Of a stretch of DNA of 56,052 bases, positions 25,462 to 34,176 are shown piece after piece (the stretch's first letter is position 1; every line of letters begins with the position of its first letter). The stretch comes from a virus, in IMG/VR virus record IMGVR_UViG_3300005918_000027, positions 1 through 56,052 of that record; one strand, written 5' to 3'. The notes under the pieces were generated by a model. It worked only from the letters and a program-made list of their open reading frames with translations. It made no database searches and had not been told where the DNA came from. The translations under genes and the position numbers were made by a program.

Positions 25462-26182
25462 ATTTTATTTTTTCACTCCAATCACTTTCTGGAATGGCAT
25501 ATGCCATTCCAGAAAGTGTAACTTCATTGTACAAGTTGGTTAATAATTTTAAAGACTCTTCTTTAGGGCGAATCAAGGAGCAGTCAAGCTTCATTTTCTC
25601 AGTGTCGATTATACTGCAGAAAGTTGCATCAATCAAATCTTTATCATGTAAGTATTTGATTAATGAAATTTCTACATTAGCATTGTGCATTGTTTTGTTG
25701 ATGGATAATTTATTGATTTGGTGGTTTTCATTTTCTTCTGTTTTTATAGAAAACCCTATTATAAAAGGCTTTACACCGCAATTTATAGATTGAGTTATAT
25801 ATGAAAATCCGCACCTGAGTTCAAAGTCTATTTTTATCGGTATTTTATTTTTAGTTATTATCTGTCGCATAAAACTTGTATTATTGGAAGGATATGTTAC
25901 AAAACTGCTTTTTGTTTCATGAATGTATTCTTTAAAAGAATCTATCACCTCTTTATTTACGATTGAATCATACACAGAGAAGTCTTTATCTAGATAATGC
26001 TTATACACATGACAGTTCAGCACTTGAACACTAGATTCCCTTGTTCCATATCCAACATTATTCATTAACATGTTATTTCTAACTATTTCTTCAAAAGAGT
26101 CAACAATACAGTTTAATGATTTTTTATAATGCTTTGACCCGCATATAATCGTTGCATTTTTTTGTAAAATTAAATCAGACAT
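25454..26182 (-). CDS. unknown protein of the glycan operon
   Basis: A 242-residue protein with no motif I could recognise. It overlaps both neighbours by eight bases, so it is a firm member of the operon. The C-terminal ~25 residues are encoded by a perfect 36-base palindrome (25483-25518). There is no signal or membrane segment. It could be a sugar-modifying enzyme, but nothing in the sequence shows it. Confidence 0.6.
   Translation of the reverse strand: MSDLILQKNATIICGSKHYKKSLNCIVDSFEEIVRNNMLMNNVGYGTRESSVQVLNCHVYKHYLDKDFSVYDSIVNKEVIDSFKEYIHETKSSFVTYPSNNTSFMRQIITKNKIPIKIDFELRCGFSYITQSINCGVKPFIIGFSIKTEENENHQINKLSINKTMHNANVEISLIKYLHDKDLIDATFCSIIDTEKMKLDCSLIRPKEESLKLLTNLYNEVTLSGMAYAIPESDWSEKIKYE
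25483..25518. repeat. perfect 36-base palindrome inside a coding region
   Basis: The arm CACTTTCTGGAATGGCAT is followed directly by its own reverse complement, with no spacer. It lies inside the 3' end of the 25454 gene, where it is read as coding. As RNA it would form an unbroken 18-base-pair stem; as DNA it could extrude as a cruciform or bind a dimeric protein. Confidence 0.85.
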
Positions 26183-27155
26183 GATTCGTTTTTTTTAAAC
26201 TAAGCTTTGATGCGAGTTTTTCTACTATTTGCTTCACTTTTTTGCGCTGCTCTGTTGTTGCCAGCGGGAATGGTGCGCGAGTACAAGGTGCTTGTAGTCC
26301 CATTTCTTGCAGCGCCGTCCTAAAGCCTAAGTGCCATCCTATATTCATAAGAGCTTCAAAGCCCTCAGCCTCGCGAGCTAGGTAGTAACGAGTTGATAAA
26401 CCTTGCTGTTTAAGGTCTAAGTAGTTTATAGCATATTCTGGAAAAAGGCTTCCTATACCAGTTAAGAATGAGCATGCTCCATTATCATGTTGCATTTCAA
26501 ACCTGCTCATAGAGCCTTCTGCTAATATTATCGCAAACTCTTCTGTTTTAACATCTTCAATTACTTGAGTAGCTTTCGCCATGTGAGAACTTTCCTCTTT
26601 CATCCCAATGATGTTCGGGTGAGAAGCTATTTCGTTAATCAAGTTGGCTTCAAAATCTACTGAGTAACCATGTTTTGCATGCTTCATCGGTTTCCCGTCA
26701 AACAAGCAAGGTCTTTGAGCGTGGTCAGTTAGCTCAAAGAAATAGTCCATAACTATGGCATCGTCGTAATACCTCTCTGGATAAAGCCACATGTAATAAA
26801 CCTTGTCCAAGTGGTCTGCTGCAATTCTTTCAAACTCCTCTACAAACTTCTTTGCAGTTCTGGTGTCATACGCAGGGACTCCAACGACCACTTTGCCAGG
26901 AAAATTCTCAACCACAATGCGATTGAACTGCAATATCTCTGAGAACCCTAAAAGATTGTATGCAGATGTTCCCGCTGTCGTCATTACAATTTTAGCTTGT
27001 TTAGAGGCGAGGTGCTGAACATATAACCCAATTTGGGGTAAATCGAGCTCGTTTCCGTGTTTCGCTCCATCATCTCCCAAATAGGTGTCAGTAAATGCTG
27101 GTGGGATTGGGAATATAGGTGTTGAAAATATTTCTTTATGTTGCTTTTTTTCCAT
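26175..27155 (-). CDS. DHDPS/N-acetylneuraminate lyase family aldolase
   Basis: The 326-residue TIM-barrel protein has VMTTAGTSAYN in the substrate loop, the Tyr region YYMWLYPERYYDD and the Schiff-base lysine in IIGMKEES. In this family NanA-like members cleave or form nonulosonates, DapA-like members make dihydrodipicolinate, and others act on sugar-derived oxo acids. In a nonulosonate cluster an aldolase role in sugar supply is likely. The exact subfamily is not clear. Confidence 0.78.
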   Translation of the reverse strand: MEKKQHKEIFSTPIFPIPPAFTDTYLGDDGAKHGNELDLPQIGLYVQHLASKQAKIVMTTAGTSAYNLLGFSEILQFNRIVVENFPGKVVVGVPAYDTRTAKKFVEEFERIAADHLDKVYYMWLYPERYYDDAIVMDYFFELTDHAQRPCLFDGKPMKHAKHGYSVDFEANLINEIASHPNIIGMKEESSHMAKATQVIEDVKTEEFAIILAEGSMSRFEMQHDNGACSFLTGIGSLFPEYAINYLDLKQQGLSTRYYLAREAEGFEALMNIGWHLGFRTALQEMGLQAPCTRAPFPLATTEQRKKVKQIVEKLASKLSLKKTNHV

Positions 27156-27265
27156 TTTAACAGTTGTTGTCAGTATAATATATTTACTTTTCCTGACTTT
27201 TTCAAGTATAATAGGAATTCTCGTTCTCTATTGCAGCTGTGACAAGACTCGTTTAGGTCTCTATC

Positions 27266-27506
27266 TTAAAGGTAATGCGTGATTACAGCTCCTTCATTTA
27301 CGCTGAACCCGTAAAGGCTTAGTACTATTCCAGGCTCTACGCAAGCATAAACCATCATAATTCCAACAGTGGAAATTTTATTATTTTCAGGGATGCGAGC
27401 ACAGCCTCTATTGAGATATCCGACATCAAATTTATTTACATTTGAACTGCTGCCTACGATTGCGACATTCGTGTGTGAGTAAACTTTAGGATTGGTCCAT
27501 TTTCAT
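27266..27506 (-). pseudogene. remnant of a GT29/sialyltransferase-like gene, frameshifted
   Basis: An ATG at 27506 overlaps the stop of the 27503 gene (ATGA), but this frame stops after six codons. Dropping a single T restores a frame to the TAA at 27266: VAIVGSSSNVNKFDVGYLNR, then ISTVGIMMVYACVEP and LSLYGFSVNEG. That order resembles the sialyltransferase-type L motif and the later YGFDFF region, with the middle part missing (about 75 residues against 200 or more). A frameshift plus an internal deletion has probably killed it. Without the edit the frame has no usable start codon. Confidence 0.5.
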
Positions 27507-27808
27507 ATCCATTCACCATTTTCCCAAGACCTAGCATTAATAGCTTTATCATCAATAAAAACATCAAAAGGAGGCTTGTCCAATCTTAAATAATGATATT
27601 TAAGACCTGCTTCGTCAAGCTGTTTCTCCGTCAAGTCTCTCCAATCTATCCCTGTCTTTGCTCCACGCGCTGTCCACACAGTGATGGTGTGGCCTTGGTC
27701 AAATAGTACGTTGATTTTATTGATATTTTCTGATATAGACGTAGCTCCTTCGTAATCCATACCTTCTGTTTTCATCAGAGTCTCATCTATATCTACATAA
27801 ACATCCAT
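27503..27808 (-). CDS. small HAD-family phosphatase
   Basis: This 101-residue protein is a compact HAD: VDIDETLMKT (motif I, both Asp present), TVWTARGAKTG (motif II region) and VFIDDKAINA (motif IV). Small HADs of this type dephosphorylate sugar or nucleotide precursors. Its last codons overlap the start of the sialyltransferase-like remnant, so the two were probably one transcription unit. Confidence 0.75.
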   Translation of the reverse strand: MDVYVDIDETLMKTEGMDYEGATSISENINKINVLFDQGHTITVWTARGAKTGIDWRDLTEKQLDEAGLKYHYLRLDKPPFDVFIDDKAINARSWENGEWI

Positions 27809-27883
27809 TGTTGTATTATTTTTTTATTGTAAGTCTATTTCTGTATTTATAATTTTTTGCGCTCTCGTATGTAAAACACTTTA

Positions 27884-29044
27884 TTAACCGTTATCTGCGT
27901 AAAAATCTTTAATAATGTTGACAACAAACTCAACTTGCTCTTCGTTCATAAAAGGGTGCATTGGGAGGCTTAGTATAGATTTTGAGTTTTTCTCAGTGTT
28001 ATTGTTTTCATACCCAAAAACCAACCCTTTATTGCAGACGCTGCTTTGAATGGAAATTGGGTAATGGATTACTGTGTGAACGCCATTTTCTATTAAGTGT
28101 TTTTGGAGTTCTTCTCTGTTTTCAACTCTCAAGCAATAGATGTGAAACACTTGTTCTTCTGAATATTCAGCTTCGATAGGTAGTTTTATCTGCTTGACAT
28201 CTTTAAGTTTTTCACTGTAAAGAGCAGCGATAGAGCGGCGTTGAGAATTCCACTGGTCTAAGTGAGTTAATTTCTCTTTTAAAAAAATAGCTTGGATACT
28301 GTCCATCCTATTATTCCATCCATCAACAATATGTTCATATTTTTTTATACTACCTAAATTTCTGAGAGCAAGAAGCCTTGTTCGATACTCCTCGATATTA
28401 GTAGTAATAACTCCAGCGTCTCCTATGGCTCCTAAATTCTTTCCAGGGTAGCAACTATATACACAAAGGTCTCCATATTGTCCAACCATTTTCCCTTCGC
28501 TTGTTCGAGCTCCATGAGCTTGAGATGCATCTTCAATCACATAACATTTAAACTTTGATGCAATGCGCGAAACTTCTTTCATATCAGATACGTGTCCATA
28601 TAGGTGGACGGGCAATAAAACAATGTTGTCAAAATCTTTTCGACGGTTTTCTAGGTGGGTTTCTAAAAGTTTTGTGTCTATTTGAAAATAATCATCATGG
28701 TCAATAAGCTCTATATCAAAATCTCCGTGTTGATATTTAACAGAGTAGATATCAGCAATATATCCATTTGCTGGCATTATCACTTGAGTCCGACCTTTGA
28801 GCTCAAGTGCTTGAAGAGCTAATTTAAGGCCGTCTGTGCCATTAGAGCACCCGATAGCATAGTTTGTACTGGTATACTCTGCAAACGCTTCTTCAAAAGC
28901 CTCCACTTCGCCTCCGCCGATGTAGTAGCCTTTTTGAAAAAATGCATCCAACTTTGGTTGAACCACATCTTTAATTGCATCCCACTGCGCTCCTAAGTTA
29001 TTGAAATCAACTTTAACTTGTTTTCGTACTTTTCCTTTGCTCAT
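27884..29044 (-). CDS. fdtB: DegT/DnrJ/EryC1 sugar aminotransferase (FdtB-like)
   Basis: The 386-residue PLP enzyme has GCSNGTDGLKLALQALEL, EDASQAHGAR, and the PLP-lysine segment CYPGKNLGAIGDAGVITTN. This strongly resembles FdtB, the 3-aminotransferase that works after FdtA. With the FdtA homologue at 18552-18974 it would give a dTDP-3-amino-3,6-dideoxyhexose. It is followed by a small gene and the exostosin-type transferases. Confidence 0.85.
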   Translation of the reverse strand: MSKGKVRKQVKVDFNNLGAQWDAIKDVVQPKLDAFFQKGYYIGGGEVEAFEEAFAEYTSTNYAIGCSNGTDGLKLALQALELKGRTQVIMPANGYIADIYSVKYQHGDFDIELIDHDDYFQIDTKLLETHLENRRKDFDNIVLLPVHLYGHVSDMKEVSRIASKFKCYVIEDASQAHGARTSEGKMVGQYGDLCVYSCYPGKNLGAIGDAGVITTNIEEYRTRLLALRNLGSIKKYEHIVDGWNNRMDSIQAIFLKEKLTHLDQWNSQRRSIAALYSEKLKDVKQIKLPIEAEYSEEQVFHIYCLRVENREELQKHLIENGVHTVIHYPISIQSSVCNKGLVFGYENNNTEKNSKSILSLPMHPFMNEEQVEFVVNIIKDFYADNG

Positions 29045-29208
29045 TGTTCTAGAATTTTTAATGTTGTTTTCGTTAGATGATGTTGTTTATCCATGTCTTC
29101 TTTTGTCATTCTAAAAAATGCTTGGATAGAATTTTCTAAAGGAGAAGATTTGGCGTCTGATGTAATGATGTTCGACTTATTTTTCCTTTTTACTACTTTC
29201 GTTGTCAT
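29041..29208 (-). CDS. small basic protein, unknown
   Basis: A 55-residue basic protein (MTTKVVKRKNKSN and onward). The ATG at 29208 is chosen because it overlaps the upstream stop as TAATG. It overlaps the aminotransferase gene by four bases. No function was recognised. Confidence 0.5.
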   Translation of the reverse strand: MTTKVVKRKNKSNIITSDAKSSPLENSIQAFFRMTKEDMDKQHHLTKTTLKILEQ

Positions 29209-30155
29209 TATACGTCGGCTGTTTGGCATTCTAATTCTAAAATAAAGTTAGACAACCATCCCCAGGGAGCCAAATATTTTTCCCACAATTGTCTATTATA
29301 TGTTTGTAATTTTGTAATTACGAATCTATTTCGTTCCATCCAAGCATCGATATGCTCAGCAATGTTTGGTAGCTCGCTTTCTGGTATAATGATGGCGCAG
29401 TCCTTGTAATTGATTTGGTCTTCGAATGGTAATATTTGGTCGGAATCTATTATTAAAGGAATTCGGCCCATCATCATTGTTTCGTAGAGTCTATAGGAGA
29501 AGTTTCCTGCGCCTCTTGCACAGAGAATAAACACGTTGTTTCGAAGATTGTCTATGAATTCTCTTCGGGCCTGACCCTTGGGGAGCTCTGGTGCCCAGAA
29601 TCCTTTTCTCAGAATGAAATCTGTTTCTAGAATGGTTTGTTTTCTGAGTTTTTGTATAGCTTTTCTTCTCACGGGGATAAACGCTTGGCCACAGAATCCA
29701 ACAGACAACTGTTTATTTGGGTTATCGATTATCTTCGATTGGTCGTAAAAATCTCCTGTGAACGCTGGAAATGCATATTCATTCTCTTTTCGGTCTCTGG
29801 TGTTGAATGATGTTCGAAACACATAACCTTGTTCTGGCCTAACATTTATTGGGTTTTCATCGTCATCGTTGTAAATCACAATTATCTTCTTCCCTGCGTC
29901 GTTTGCTTCTTTGATTAACTCTTTGGTCTGAAGGGTGTCTTCATATTTATAAGGAAGGACTGCATAGTCACAATCCTTCAAAGATGCGTATTGAATGATG
30001 GAGTCCCCGCTGGACATTACTCTTGAGAATCTGTCGTTGTGAAGTGGCTCCTGGGGCCAGTTTGATGTATCCTCAAAAGGCATACAGAAGATGGTCTCGG
30101 TCATCCCTCCATCTTTTCCTTTGAAAGCTTTTTTGTTGTAGTATATTTTGGTCAT
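29208..30155 (-). CDS. exostosin-like glycosyltransferase (GT47 type)
   Basis: The 315-residue protein has the exostosin-type core FILCARGAGNFSYRLYETMM followed by MGRIPLIIDSDQILPFEDQI. This is the donor-binding region of the GT47-like fold. It forms a run with the 30152 and 31000 transferases, each overlapping the next by four bases. Confidence 0.75.
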   Translation of the reverse strand: MTKIYYNKKAFKGKDGGMTETIFCMPFEDTSNWPQEPLHNDRFSRVMSSGDSIIQYASLKDCDYAVLPYKYEDTLQTKELIKEANDAGKKIIVIYNDDDENPINVRPEQGYVFRTSFNTRDRKENEYAFPAFTGDFYDQSKIIDNPNKQLSVGFCGQAFIPVRRKAIQKLRKQTILETDFILRKGFWAPELPKGQARREFIDNLRNNVFILCARGAGNFSYRLYETMMMGRIPLIIDSDQILPFEDQINYKDCAIIIPESELPNIAEHIDAWMERNRFVITKLQTYNRQLWEKYLAPWGWLSNFILELECQTADV

Positions 30156-31003
30156 ACCAGTTTTCGTATTAACTCCTTAGCTCCTCCAGCTGACTGGAAG
30201 TGAAGAGTGTTAAAAACGACATTCTCTCCAGTAATTATGTTTTTAATCACGGGCATACCGTCAATCATTTTGAATTTTTTAACAAAAATCTTTCTACCTA
30301 ACCCTATGTCTTGTTCAACCATTTCGTACTCAACTCGCTCTTGGTTCTCTGCCGCGTTGATGTTGTGGTCAAAAGTGGAGCCTTCAAAAACGGATGTCAT
30401 GCATTCGACTTCGTTTTCTTGAGCATACAAATACAATAGAGTCATGTCGCAAATTCCGCCTGGCTGTTTATTTTTGATGTGATGTGCTTGCTTGCGTTTG
30501 AGACGTTTTCGAGCAGATTTTTCTACATACTGAGCCTTCATAAACACCCAAAGCTTCTCTAACTCTGTAACCGTCATGTAGGACGTGTGCGCGGAGCAAC
30601 TCCAGCGATATTCTGGCTGGTGAGTTGGCACGCTCATCCCTATTGAGTTGTGACGAATTCTGGCAGTAATATTCTCGTTTAGGTTTTTGAAAATCAAAAC
30701 ATCTGAATCCAAATAAACTGCTGCTATGTGCCCTTTTTCTTTTAAAAGGTTCAGCATCATTTTCCACCTTACAATGCAAATGTGTTCAACCCAGGCTGAG
30801 TTGGTTGACATGTGCGTGTATGTGTCTGTGAATTCCTGAACTCCTTCTAAGTAATCTTCCGATTGGACCACTTCAATTCCTTCGTACTTAACTTTTTGGT
30901 CCGTAATCAAATAGACTGTGTCATGAAATTTCCTCGCTTGCTTCAAGACAGGCTCCAAATACCAGGCTGCTCCAAAATGGATAAAAACTATTGGTAGGTT
31001 CAT
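30152..31003 (-). CDS. GT-A glycosyltransferase with DSD motif
   Basis: The 283-residue protein has an N-terminal Rossmann-like half and the metal-binding motif DSDVLIF after HIAAVYL (residues ~94-107). A conserved GGICDMTLLYLYA lies further on. This fits the nucleotide-diphospho-sugar transferase group. The substrate is unknown. Confidence 0.68.
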   Translation of the reverse strand: MNLPIVFIHFGAAWYLEPVLKQARKFHDTVYLITDQKVKYEGIEVVQSEDYLEGVQEFTDTYTHMSTNSAWVEHICIVRWKMMLNLLKEKGHIAAVYLDSDVLIFKNLNENITARIRHNSIGMSVPTHQPEYRWSCSAHTSYMTVTELEKLWVFMKAQYVEKSARKRLKRKQAHHIKNKQPGGICDMTLLYLYAQENEVECMTSVFEGSTFDHNINAAENQERVEYEMVEQDIGLGRKIFVKKFKMIDGMPVIKNIITGENVVFNTLHFQSAGGAKELIRKLV

Positions 31004-31800
31004 AATGATAACTCTATTGATTTATGAAAATTCTCTGGGCTCAAGTAGTTGTCGTAAACATCTTTCATCGCAACACGCATGGTATTTATGTCGCTCAAAG
31101 AGAACTCTTCTAATACTTTTGAAATGGTCTTTATCTTTTTCTCTGGGATAGTAACCGAGATTAGGGCCCAATCAATGTCTTCGTGTAAAGGTGGTCTGTA
31201 TCCATCTGCTATGATAACAGGTATTGTGCCCATAGCCATCGCCTCAAACATTCTAACCGAGCTTATCCCTGTTCCTCTCGGACAAAGAGCAAACTCACAG
31301 CTAGCCAATGCGTTTGTGTAATTTTTTGAGAACTCCTCTCCCAAGTTTACATCTAGACCCCAGTGGACTCCACTGTCAGTACATTGGTCAGGAAACAACT
31401 TTACTATTCCCTTCCTAGTGTGATGGGTTGTGGTCGAACCTAGGAATCCAAACAGTTTCGTGCGACCGCAAGGCTGCTCAGAGACATTAACAGGGAAATG
31501 CGGAATAGATATTACATTATTGCTGTCAGTGGCATGTGGGCTACACATGACGCTGTTGTTGTCTACTTGCAGTTGATTCACAAGAATATGCTGACACACA
31601 AGTATTTTTTTCTCCTTCGGGTCCAAAGAGTCTATGACGCTCTGCGTTGCTGGGGCACCAATGTTATTTATCATGTGAGCCAATGGCAGCATGTGAAGAA
31701 CCCAGTCATCACTAATAGTGGATTCCTTCAGCTTTTGAAACATTGTTTCTTCTGTCGGAATGTATGGGTCTTTGCCATAATTGTGTTCTACTACTTTCAT
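31000..31800 (-). CDS. exostosin-like glycosyltransferase (GT47 type)
   Basis: The 266-residue protein has FALCPRGTGISSVRMFEAMA followed by MGTIPVIIADGYRPPLHEDI, the same core as the 29208 gene. The two are related but not close copies. Its ATG overlaps, as ATGA, the out-of-frame 3' end of the FkbM gene upstream, which shows the FkbM frame once ran up to this start. Confidence 0.75.
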   Translation of the reverse strand: MKVVEHNYGKDPYIPTEETMFQKLKESTISDDWVLHMLPLAHMINNIGAPATQSVIDSLDPKEKKILVCQHILVNQLQVDNNSVMCSPHATDSNNVISIPHFPVNVSEQPCGRTKLFGFLGSTTTHHTRKGIVKLFPDQCTDSGVHWGLDVNLGEEFSKNYTNALASCEFALCPRGTGISSVRMFEAMAMGTIPVIIADGYRPPLHEDIDWALISVTIPEKKIKTISKVLEEFSLSDINTMRVAMKDVYDNYLSPENFHKSIELSL

Positions 31801-32398
31801 AGTTGAATAAATGTAATCTCTGTTCGTTTAGGGTTTGTTTTCAAAATGACGTAGTCATTTTCCTTCATCATCTCAATCATTTTTTCGGTATCTATTGAGA
31901 TTTATCATCCAAACAAAAATGGTGAAACTCTACGCATATTTGCTTAATTCCTACACACTCTTGAAGACACTCATATTCAGAACCCTCTATATCCATTTTG
32001 ATGACGGAAATATTGCTATAACGTTCTCTAAGTTCTTTGAATGAAACACATTTAGCCGTATAAGTTTCTCCCCCAACGCTAGCGTGATTTGGAAGAGCGC
32101 TCTCACTAACCCAGTCGGGGTTTGTATTTTTATGCATCACTATCTCTTTCACTCCGTGTGGGGCCACAGCCTTTTCTAGTAGTTCGAAGTTTTTTGGATT
32201 TAACTCATTAACATGATTAATGCTTTTTTCAGTTGGGTCCACTCCGACTATTTGTATTTTTCGATGTTCTTGGAGCTCTAAGGGGAAAGTAATGTCTTCT
32301 CCTAGGCCAGCATCGATTATAAAATCGCCGTCTTTAATGTGGTCTAAATCTACGGTCCAACCGCCGTAATCGGTTCCAAAGTGTCTTATATTAGGCAT
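31797..32398 (-). pseudogene. FkbM-family methyltransferase with its last ~30 codons out of frame
   Basis: The in-frame part (31892-32398, 168 residues) is FkbM-like: FIIDAGLGEDITFP, QIVGVDPTEKSINHV, VIKMDIEGSEYE and CVEFHHF. It stops at TAG (31892). The next frame (-1) continues IDTEKMIEMMKENDYVILKT to a TGA that overlaps the ATG of the 31000 gene. A single-base change near 31893 has split the gene. A sequencing error would look the same. The catalytic core is intact, so a truncated protein may still be made. Confidence 0.65.
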
Positions 32399-33038
32399 AT
32401 GTTTTCATTTGTTGCTTTACATACTCAAACATCTCTGCTTTCTTCTCTACTCCAACAGTGAAGTTTGCGTGATGCGCCATTATGTTTCTTGGTAGGATAA
32501 AGTTTTTTTCTCCATTCCAAACTTTCGCTCCGTTAACTGAGGCGATTGTAAAATATTTATCCTGGGGAAGCAATTTATACCGCACTCTACCCTTGTGGAC
32601 GTTCATGGCTACTTGGTCGTTTGCAAAGTCAGGAGTAACCTTGTGGATGTGTTTTAAGAATTTCTTCATAACCTTTGTTCCTCTTCCGATGAAAAGTCCA
32701 GCGCATATTGTTCCGTTATCAGATTGAGCAACCATATCAGTCTTGTCATCTATATACGTCAGTATGTCATCGTGGAAATTATCAAAGAACTGAATGTCAC
32801 AATCGGCAAAAACAAATGGTTGGTCTGAATTTTCTTCTGCGGCCCGAATCAAAATATCGACTTTATCAACCATTGTGTCGTTGAAACCTTTTGTTCCGAA
32901 ATCTCCGTTTCCTTTTTGACCCACAACTGTAACGTCTAACTCAAAGTCTTTATCCAAACCCAATCGATTGAATGACTCCAGAAAATAATTTTCGTAGAGC
33001 TCTCTGTGGGACTCGCTATAGAATGTGTAGATTTTCAT
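32391..33038 (-). CDS. GT-A glycosyltransferase with DCD motif
   Basis: The 215-residue protein has PFVFADCDIQFFDNF (DxD metal motif) and a conserved NDQVAMN further on. It resembles nucleotide-diphospho-sugar transferases. It overlaps its neighbours by eight (FkbM) and four (33035 gene) bases. Confidence 0.7.
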   Translation of the reverse strand: MKIYTFYSESHRELYENYFLESFNRLGLDKDFELDVTVVGQKGNGDFGTKGFNDTMVDKVDILIRAAEENSDQPFVFADCDIQFFDNFHDDILTYIDDKTDMVAQSDNGTICAGLFIGRGTKVMKKFLKHIHKVTPDFANDQVAMNVHKGRVRYKLLPQDKYFTIASVNGAKVWNGEKNFILPRNIMAHHANFTVGVEKKAEMFEYVKQQMKTYA

Positions 33039-33481
33039 CTGAGCTGTCTTTTTATGTTTGATTTAAAATCTTCCGAAACGGTTTTAAGCTCACTTCTCAT
33101 TAAGTCTAGCTCAGACGAGTTTGGGTCTCGCTTGATTAATTCGATATTGACGATGTCGTGTTTGCTTATTCTGTTTCTGCATATCATTCTAATTCCAATC
33201 ACGGGAATAAAAAATCTAGCGTTTGGGTCCGCTATGGTGTCGACGATTAAATCCATCATAGTATCTGGGAAAACAGGCATAATTTCTAAGTTGTACTCTT
33301 TGCTTTTCAGCCTTACCGCTGTTTCTAAAATGCTATGATTAATTTGGTCGAACCGTCTTAGCTGTACATAATCGAACTCCCCTGAGTTGTTTTTTACTCC
33401 TTTAATCCAAACTTGGAAATCTGCAAATGTCTTTACAGATTTCAACCGAGTTAGATTTACGATTGAATTACTTACTTTCAT
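33035..33481 (-). CDS. unknown protein between transferase genes
   Basis: A 148-residue protein with no motif recognised (FADFQVWIKGVKNNSGEFDY; basic C-terminus). It is tightly packed with the transferases, overlapping one by four bases and lying two bases from the other. The function is unknown. Confidence 0.55.
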   Translation of the reverse strand: MKVSNSIVNLTRLKSVKTFADFQVWIKGVKNNSGEFDYVQLRRFDQINHSILETAVRLKSKEYNLEIMPVFPDTMMDLIVDTIADPNARFFIPVIGIRMICRNRISKHDIVNIELIKRDPNSSELDLMRSELKTVSEDFKSNIKRQLR

Positions 33482-33483
33482 TA

Positions 33484-34176
33484 TTATGTTTGTTTTAGAG
33501 CGAACCTTTTATTCTTTCTATCTTCAAAAGTTGTCTTATCAACATGAATAGGACCTTCGTTTTTCTGGTAAAGACCGTCCATTTTCCCAAATCCCCACGC
33601 CCAATGCTGGTGCTCAATAATGACCATTGGTGAGTAGTGAACTTTATTTAGAGCCCTGGATACTTCCATGAATTCGTTATCACAATAAAGCGATACGTAA
33701 GATGGGTGGTATATGTACCCGAACCTATTATAGTATTTTTTTCCGAGTATGCAAAGTGTGTTCAGTTTATCTCCCTGGTGTCCGTCGTTAAAATGGAGCA
33801 CGCCATCAAAGTCTGGGAAATGTTTTTTGAAACCTTTTCGAATATGCATGTCATATCCTTGAATCTTTGGCATCATATCATCCGACACCAGCACCACGAT
33901 ATTCCAAGGTTCTTCGTGCTCTTGGATGTCTCTGTTGCAAGCGAATATTTTCCCTTTGGATTCTCCCACAACTGCGTTTAGATTCTTGTACTCCGATAAT
34001 CTCTCTAACACCTCAGGGGTGTTTAATATTTCATCGTCGTGGTCAATCGAAATAAGGAATGTGAAATTTTTTTTGTCCACCATTAGACCGTAGTACTGGT
34101 CGAGTTTCTCGAAAAGTTTGCCTTTGCGCTCTCGCGCAGGAAACTTAAATAAGATATGTGCGTCTTTCCAACTCAT
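33484..34176 (-). CDS. GT-A-like glycosyltransferase
   Basis: The 230-residue protein has the GT-A start FTFLISIDHDDEIL (DDE metal site), NAVVGESKGKIFACN, and later VVLVSDDMMPKIQGYDMHI, with a W-rich C-terminal acceptor region (HQHWAWGFGKMDG). It overlaps the 34173 gene by four bases. Confidence 0.7.
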   Translation of the reverse strand: MSWKDAHILFKFPARERKGKLFEKLDQYYGLMVDKKNFTFLISIDHDDEILNTPEVLERLSEYKNLNAVVGESKGKIFACNRDIQEHEEPWNIVVLVSDDMMPKIQGYDMHIRKGFKKHFPDFDGVLHFNDGHQGDKLNTLCILGKKYYNRFGYIYHPSYVSLYCDNEFMEVSRALNKVHYSPMVIIEHQHWAWGFGKMDGLYQKNEGPIHVDKTTFEDRKNKRFALKQT

